Source: Ruminococcaceae bacterium UBA1730 (lineage in GTDB: Bacteria; Bacillota; Clostridia; Oscillospirales; Acutalibacteraceae). From it: a stretch of 64,000 nt of DNA. The stretch's first letter is position 1. Every line of letters begins with the position of its first letter. Location of the stretch: contig DCII01000017.1 of assembly GCA_002315935.1 (NCBI GenBank), positions 1-64,000 of the forward strand. Reading direction: 5' to 3'. The notes beneath the pieces were generated by a model. The model saw nothing but the letters and a program-made list of their open reading frames with translations. It had not been told where the DNA came from and made no database searches. A program made the position numbers and the translations under genes. Positions 59,654-64,000 of this stretch are shown piece after piece.

Positions 59654-61867
59654 ATGTCAGCAAGAAAAATCACTTATAAAATCGGAAGCTTTGAGCAGAA
59701 AACGAGAAAGGTTTTCACAACGGCAGACGGTCTGAAATCAGACAATATCACTTCAATGTGCTTCAGCAAGGACGGAACCTTGTTTGTTGCAACAGATAAG
59801 GGACTTTCTTATCTCAAGGACGGAAAATTCAATGAATTTGAAACAGGAATAAAAAATGCTTCCGTATCGTTCGTTTCCTTCTGCGAAAAAACTCTCTACG
59901 CAGGAGTCGGCGACAGGTTAATTGCATTCAACGGCAAAAAGAAGATTCTCAACGAGAAATTTTCATCCCCGGTTGTTGATGTTAAAATTGACGGAGACGG
60001 AAACACATTTATTCTTACTAAAACGGTTTTTTATAAAAAAAATGCAGGTGAAGAAGCTTACAGCATTAAAATGGGTGTTCCCGGTTGCGGAAGCTGCATG
60101 ACAATTTTCAGAAACAACCGTGTTTATATCGGAACGAAAAACAACGGAATTCACGCTCTTGTAGGCAAGCGTTGGCATTGGTCAAGCCTTGATGCGGATT
60201 CAACAAATCTTCTTTCAGACAATATCAACTGCCTTTATTCCGACCCCGCCGGTAACCTGTGGATAGGAACAGACAAGGGTGTCTGCGTTTATGACGACAA
60301 CAGCTACTGGCTTGACCACGGCAAGATTGAAAACCTTCCCGATGCGGAAATAACCGGCATTGCGGTTGCCGATAACGGAGATAAATATTTTTCAACCGGC
60401 ACTGGTCTTATCCATATGCACAACGGCAATCTTTCATATTACGGATATAAGAGATGGCTGCCGAGCCCGAACGCTACCGGCGTTGCAGTTTCGAATGACG
60501 GCACAATCTGCGTTTCAACCGACAAAGGTCTGAGCCTTATTGAAACAAAAATGATGACCCTCGAAGAAAAAGCAAAATACCTTCGTGAAATAACTGAAAC
60601 ATATAATGTCAGAAAAGACGGCTATGTTCTTGACAGAGAGCTTGACAATGAGGGAGTTGTTTCTCTTGACGAGGGATTTATTCCGAACACCGACAATGAC
60701 GGACACAGAACGGGCAACTATCTCGCCGACCTCGCTCTTGAATACGGCTGCACAAAGGATAAGGAAGCAAAGAAAAGAGCAAGAAGAAGTCTTCTTGCGA
60801 TGATAAAGCTGACTGAAATCACGGGAATTGACGGCTTTGTTGCAAGAGCGGTCAGATACCCTGATGAAAGAGAATACGGCACGGGAGTTCGCCACGAATG
60901 GCACTTCACCAAGGATGAAAACGGAAACGACATTGAATGGCTCGGCGAAACCTCCTCTGATGAAATAGTCGGTCATTTCTTCGGCTATGCTTATTATTAT
61001 GACCTTGTTGCCGATGAAAAGGATAAGGAGCTTATCAGAAAAACCGTTTCAAAGATTCTTGACCATATTCTTGACCACAATTTCAGACTTGTTGACACAG
61101 ATGGAATTCCCACAACCTGGGCAAACTGGAATCCCGAGCTTCTCAATAACGATAATAAATGGGCGGAGGAAAAGGGAACTAATTCGCTTCAGATGCTCAC
61201 CTATCTTACCTGCGGCTATCATATGACGAAGAACGAAAGATACAAAGAAGCTTATGATATGCTCGCAACGGATAAGCATTTTGTTATGAACCTGATGAAA
61301 TACAGAATTCCCGACGGACACCTTTGCCACATTGACGATAATCATGATTTTCTTATGATTTCTCTTCTGATGAAATATACGGATGACCCTGCTCTGAAAT
61401 CAATCTACGCAATGGGACTTACCAACCATTGGAATGATGCCAAGGCAGAAAAGAATTCAATGTATAACTTCATCTACGGTGCAATGACGGGAGAATTCTT
61501 CAACGCAGATGACTGCATTGACGAGCTGACCGATTACCCGATGGATTTAGTCTGCTGGTCACTTTATAACAGCCACAGAACGGACCTTGAATGGAACATG
61601 ACGCCGTGTGAAATGGGAATGGAGCCTCAGCTTGAAACGCCGCTTTCAGCTCACGAAAGAAGAATTGTCACAAATGACCTCAACAGATTCATCTGCGACA
61701 GCGGAGCAGAGGATGTTGCAAAGCCGATATTCCGAAAGAGCGATGACCCGACTGCTTTTAACGTTCTTCCGCCGACAGGAAACGACAAGGGAATGCTTCT
61801 TCGTACCTGCAACAATTTCACTCTCCCCTATTGGTACGGCAGATATTACGGATTAATTGAAGATTAA
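59654..61867 (+). CDS. Beta-propeller plus (alpha/alpha)-toroid protein, paralogue 2
   Basis: 737 residues, cytoplasmic. The N-terminal ~310 residues contain regulator-propeller blades (KDGTLFVATDKGLSYL, AGNLWIGTDKGVCVYDDN, DGTICVSTDKGLSLI). The remainder matches paralogue 1 (29274-31385) throughout: WLGETSSDEIVGHFFG (~430), IPTTWANWNPELLN (~485), CHIDDNHDF (~558), NSMYNFIYGAMTGEF (~600) and the closing LPYWYGRYYGLIED. Conserved Glu/Asp/His are candidate catalytic residues. Fusion of such a propeller to a helical toroid without any membrane or kinase part is unusual. In an operon with a GH99-like gene, a role in glycan breakdown is likely but unproven. Confidence 0.7.
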   Translation: MSARKITYKIGSFEQKTRKVFTTADGLKSDNITSMCFSKDGTLFVATDKGLSYLKDGKFNEFETGIKNASVSFVSFCEKTLYAGVGDRLIAFNGKKKILNEKFSSPVVDVKIDGDGNTFILTKTVFYKKNAGEEAYSIKMGVPGCGSCMTIFRNNRVYIGTKNNGIHALVGKRWHWSSLDADSTNLLSDNINCLYSDPAGNLWIGTDKGVCVYDDNSYWLDHGKIENLPDAEITGIAVADNGDKYFSTGTGLIHMHNGNLSYYGYKRWLPSPNATGVAVSNDGTICVSTDKGLSLIETKMMTLEEKAKYLREITETYNVRKDGYVLDRELDNEGVVSLDEGFIPNTDNDGHRTGNYLADLALEYGCTKDKEAKKRARRSLLAMIKLTEITGIDGFVARAVRYPDEREYGTGVRHEWHFTKDENGNDIEWLGETSSDEIVGHFFGYAYYYDLVADEKDKELIRKTVSKILDHILDHNFRLVDTDGIPTTWANWNPELLNNDNKWAEEKGTNSLQMLTYLTCGYHMTKNERYKEAYDMLATDKHFVMNLMKYRIPDGHLCHIDDNHDFLMISLLMKYTDDPALKSIYAMGLTNHWNDAKAEKNSMYNFIYGAMTGEFFNADDCIDELTDYPMDLVCWSLYNSHRTDLEWNMTPCEMGMEPQLETPLSAHERRIVTNDLNRFICDSGAEDVAKPIFRKSDDPTAFNVLPPTGNDKGMLLRTCNNFTLPYWYGRYYGLIED

Positions 61868-61872
61868 GTCAC

Positions 61873-61906
61873 AAAACGGGCTACGCTGAATGCGAAAGCC
61901 CGTTTT
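61873..61906 (+). terminator. Terminator of WbsX-like / propeller operon
   Basis: AAAACGGGCT-(14 nt)-AGCCCGTTTT followed by CTTAAG, 6 bp after the stop codon. Confidence 0.8.
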
Positions 61907-61909
61907 CTT

Positions 61910-62073
61910 AAGAAAATGCTGAATAAATGCGTCATCGCATCTTTTCGGCCTGTTTTGGCGTGAAATGCGTTGCAAAACCTTGAAATACACAAAGTATATC
62001 TGCTGTTTTGTGCTTTTTTCACGCCGAAAACATAATTGAAAATCTTGCTTGCCGATTTAATCAGTGTTTCCTT
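61910..62073. mobile_element. MITE-like repeat, copy 2 (inverted relative to copy 1)
   Basis: About 160 bp whose reverse complement matches 6486-6650 over its whole length with scattered substitutions. Its ends are AGAAAATGCTGAATAAATGC and, inward from the other side, GGAAACACTGATTAAATCGG. TTA flanks both sides and could be a target duplication. One end coincides with the stop codon of the CxxC-repeat protein gene. A ~165-codon frame crossing it on the minus strand is not considered a gene. Confidence 0.75.
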
Positions 62074-64000
62074 AGAAAAGAAATCCGAAAATAACATCGA
62101 AAATCTTTGCGAAAATATAAGCAATCTTTTCAAGGAAGGTAAGCTTGTATGTTTCGTTCTTAACCTGTCCGCAATTCTGACATACGCTTGTCTTAACACC
62201 GTTTGTGAAGACTCCGGCTTCCTTGGTAACCTTAGCCTCGCTCCAATTATGACCTGTTGCCTCAAGAACATTCTGCTGTTCAAAAACAGTGTTGCAATAT
62301 GCACAATGTGAGCCTTCTGAAAGTCCTGCTTCTTCGCAGGTCGGAGCAACTGCTTCATCAATAACGGTTCTGTGGTTCGTTGCAGGAATAACCTGCTGAG
62401 CTGAAAGAATCTTCTTACATACCGAGCAATGTGTACCTGCTGTCAGACCTGATGTTGTGCAGGTTGCAACTACTGCGGAATCCTCAACAACGATATGGTT
62501 CTTAACGGGAATGATTTCCTGTTCGATTTCAACATATCCGCATCTGTCGCAATGCTTGCCTTCGGTAAGACCTGTTGTTTCGCAGGAGGAAGCCTTCTCG
62601 GCATCAATCATCCAAAGATGTCCGAGAGCACTACCGTTTGCACCGACATTTGTCTTCTTTTCGTTGCCGCACTTCTTGCATATCTGCTGAGTATATGAAT
62701 CAAACAGGCAGGTTGCGGCGATTTCCTTTGAATCTGTTCCGTAGTTATGACCTTCGTGAGGAACAACGGTATCTTTATATTCGTATTTACATACCGAGCA
62801 GGTATGAATTGAATAGCCGTCTGTTGTGCAGGTTGCTTCAACAACCTTGTTAACAAGCTTGTGTCCGAGTCTGTCAACCTCATCACTCTTGTAGCCACTG
62901 CCGCAGACCTTGCAGGTGTGCTGAACATAGCCGTCCTCGGTGCAGGTCGGAGCAATTGTTTCAAGCAGATAGTTATGAGCCTTGAGTATTACAGGTTCAT
63001 ATGAATTCTTATCAACACTTCCGCAGTTTGAGCAAATCTTAGCCTGAAGACCTGTCTTCGTGCAGGTGGAATCCTTGATTATCTGTGTTTCCCACTTGTG
63101 TCCGATTGAAGGAAGATAGTTATAAGTCTTGCAGTATGTGCAGTATTCGCACGACTGCTCAGTATAACCCTGCTCTGTGCAGGTGGGAGCATAAACTGTA
63201 ACTATGTAGCCATGAGTTCCCTTAGCAACCTTTGTTGCATTGATTTCCAGGCAGATGGGACACTGCTTAACGAGTGTTCCGCCGACATTACAGTCAACAT
63301 CGGTTATAATTTTATGCTTTTCCGTGTCAACGGGGTCCTTCTCTGTGTCGGGTACGGGAGCGTAAACCGGGTTACCTGTCTTTTTGTCCTTGACGATTTC
63401 GCCATCCTTGTCTCTGACGAGAACATAACGGAGAACGGGATAATATACGCCGCCGACCTCTGTAACGGTTGTATAAACCGATTCGCCTGCAACGATTTCT
63501 TCATAATAGCTTGCAACCTGATATGAATGACCGTTTGCTGCGATAACCTCCTGATCGAGGGTCATGTGCTTGATGAGCTTAATGTCATCCTCTGTTGCGT
63601 GGCTGACTGCTTCCTTAATCCATTCATCGCCGATAGCCTTGAATGCGGCATTGATATAAGAATTGATTGATTTTACGGTGTTATCAACACTTGCATCCTT
63701 AACGATACCTGCGGTTTCGCCTTTGCCTTCAACTGCAGCCTTGATTATGTCATAGGCAAGTGTCTTGTCCGCTTCAGTCGGCCATACAATACTCTTTGTC
63801 TTGAAGTTTGCATCAAACAAAGCTTCTATTTCCGCTGCATCGGGATTCTTGAGCTGATAATAGCTGTTAAGAATTGAATCATTAATCTTTTCAACAAGAG
63901 CTTCATCAACTGTTGTCAGAATAGTCTTTGTAACGGTCTCGTCGCTTGCCTTGTCAATGGCGGCGGTAACTGCCTTGCCTGTTTCTGTTCCCGAATCCGA
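62072..64000 (-). CDS. CxxC-repeat surface protein, N-terminus beyond the window
   Basis: At least 642 residues; the frame is open to the window edge, so the start lies outside and an internal TTG is not used. From about residue 190 of the visible part there are nine or ten modules of ~35-45 residues, each with a pattern like ATCTTDGY-x2-HTCSVCKY ending in a GH or NH, with pairs such as CPIC, CSNC, CKVC, CKKC, CDRC and CAYC. These resemble small metal- or disulfide-stabilised repeats of clostridial surface proteins. The C-terminus is a hydrophobic/amphipathic tail (LEKIAYIFAKIFDVIFGFLF) with no LPxTG. The N-terminal visible part is helical. Function unknown; adhesion or cell-surface display is a guess. 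Confidence 0.7.
   Translation of the reverse strand, partial: SDSGTETGKAVTAAIDKASDETVTKTILTTVDEALVEKINDSILNSYYQLKNPDAAEIEALFDANFKTKSIVWPTEADKTLAYDIIKAAVEGKGETAGIVKDASVDNTVKSINSYINAAFKAIGDEWIKEAVSHATEDDIKLIKHMTLDQEVIAANGHSYQVASYYEEIVAGESVYTTVTEVGGVYYPVLRYVLVRDKDGEIVKDKKTGNPVYAPVPDTEKDPVDTEKHKIITDVDCNVGGTLVKQCPICLEINATKVAKGTHGYIVTVYAPTCTEQGYTEQSCEYCTYCKTYNYLPSIGHKWETQIIKDSTCTKTGLQAKICSNCGSVDKNSYEPVILKAHNYLLETIAPTCTEDGYVQHTCKVCGSGYKSDEVDRLGHKLVNKVVEATCTTDGYSIHTCSVCKYEYKDTVVPHEGHNYGTDSKEIAATCLFDSYTQQICKKCGNEKKTNVGANGSALGHLWMIDAEKASSCETTGLTEGKHCDRCGYVEIEQEIIPVKNHIVVEDSAVVATCTTSGLTAGTHCSVCKKILSAQQVIPATNHRTVIDEAVAPTCEEAGLSEGSHCAYCNTVFEQQNVLEATGHNWSEAKVTKEAGVFTNGVKTSVCQNCGQVKNETYKLTFLEKIAYIFAKIFDVIFGFLF

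Noticed and set aside
61864..62361. 165-codon minus-strand frame across the MITE and the end of the CxxC gene
   Set aside because: It overlaps a well-supported coding frame, crosses a terminator and a repeat, and has no ribosome binding site.
62320..63320. Periodic sequence in the last gene as a DNA repeat or CRISPR
   Set aside because: The periodicity follows codons and encodes diverged CxxC protein modules; spacing varies and the frame is continuous.

Overview
The window reads as a chromosomal segment of an anaerobic, endospore-forming member of the Clostridia. My guess is an Oscillospiraceae/Ruminococcaceae-type gut or rumen organism; that placement is inference. Evidence for it: low-GC DNA, clear TTGACA-17-TATAAT promoters, GGAGG-type ribosome binding sites, the spoIIAA-spoIIAB-sigF operon, spoVB, a cotJABC spore-coat operon, a SPOCS/LysM protein, oxygen-sensitive enzymes (class III ribonucleotide reductase, a glycyl radical enzyme, rubrerythrin) and several cytoplasmic glycoside hydrolases. 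No phage, conjugative or CRISPR module is visible.

Layout. 1-440: a tRNA-Ala gene whose 3' end and terminator are duplicated around a cluster of small perfect hairpins. 443-6462: thioredoxin, a SPOCS-LysM protein, a PC4/YdbC-like protein, a GH27 alpha-galactosidase and a family 5 solute-binding lipoprotein. 6.5-9.3 kb: a MITE-like repeat, an SDR epimerase with a zinc-ribbon-like tail and a DapA-superfamily aldolase/lyase. 9.4-17.7 kb: spoIIA operon, folC, valS, spoVB, pepD. 17.9-22.4 kb: gdhA, an FkbM methyltransferase, a ceramidase-like hydrolase behind a structured leader, and a SecB-like protein. 22.4-28.4 kb: a tight minus-strand operon of glycyl radical activase, an unassigned glycyl radical enzyme, an FGGY sugar kinase, a mannose-6-phosphate isomerase-like protein, a cyclophilin lipoprotein and the SecB-like protein. 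28.5-31.4 kb: birA and a cytosolic beta-propeller/alpha-toroid protein. 31.4-38.5 kb: amidase, nrdD (redoxin fusion)-trxB, nrdG with NrdR-like boxes, deoC-cdd and a PHP phosphoesterase.

38.5-44.7 kb holds an F-type ATP synthase operon (B-E-F-A-G-D-C) without a free delta gene; a delta C-terminal-like domain is fused to the N-terminus of alpha, and subunit c has an apparent signal peptide. 44.8-45.9 kb is cotJABC. 46-49.7 kb is a heterodimeric ABC exporter. 49.7-52.9 kb holds an anchored protein, a serine hydrolase and a MATE pump. 52.9-61.9 kb is a glycan-processing cluster: GH38 alpha-mannosidase, rubrerythrin, GH95-like fucosidase, WbsX/GH99-like protein and a second propeller/toroid paralogue. 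The right edge has a second, inverted MITE copy and a truncated surface protein built of CxxC repeats.

The features I would look at first are the delta-alpha ATP synthase fusion, the glycyl radical enzyme operon with its deviating radical loop, the paired propeller/toroid proteins, and the tRNA-flanked hairpin array. All family assignments come from reading motifs by eye; no database search was run.
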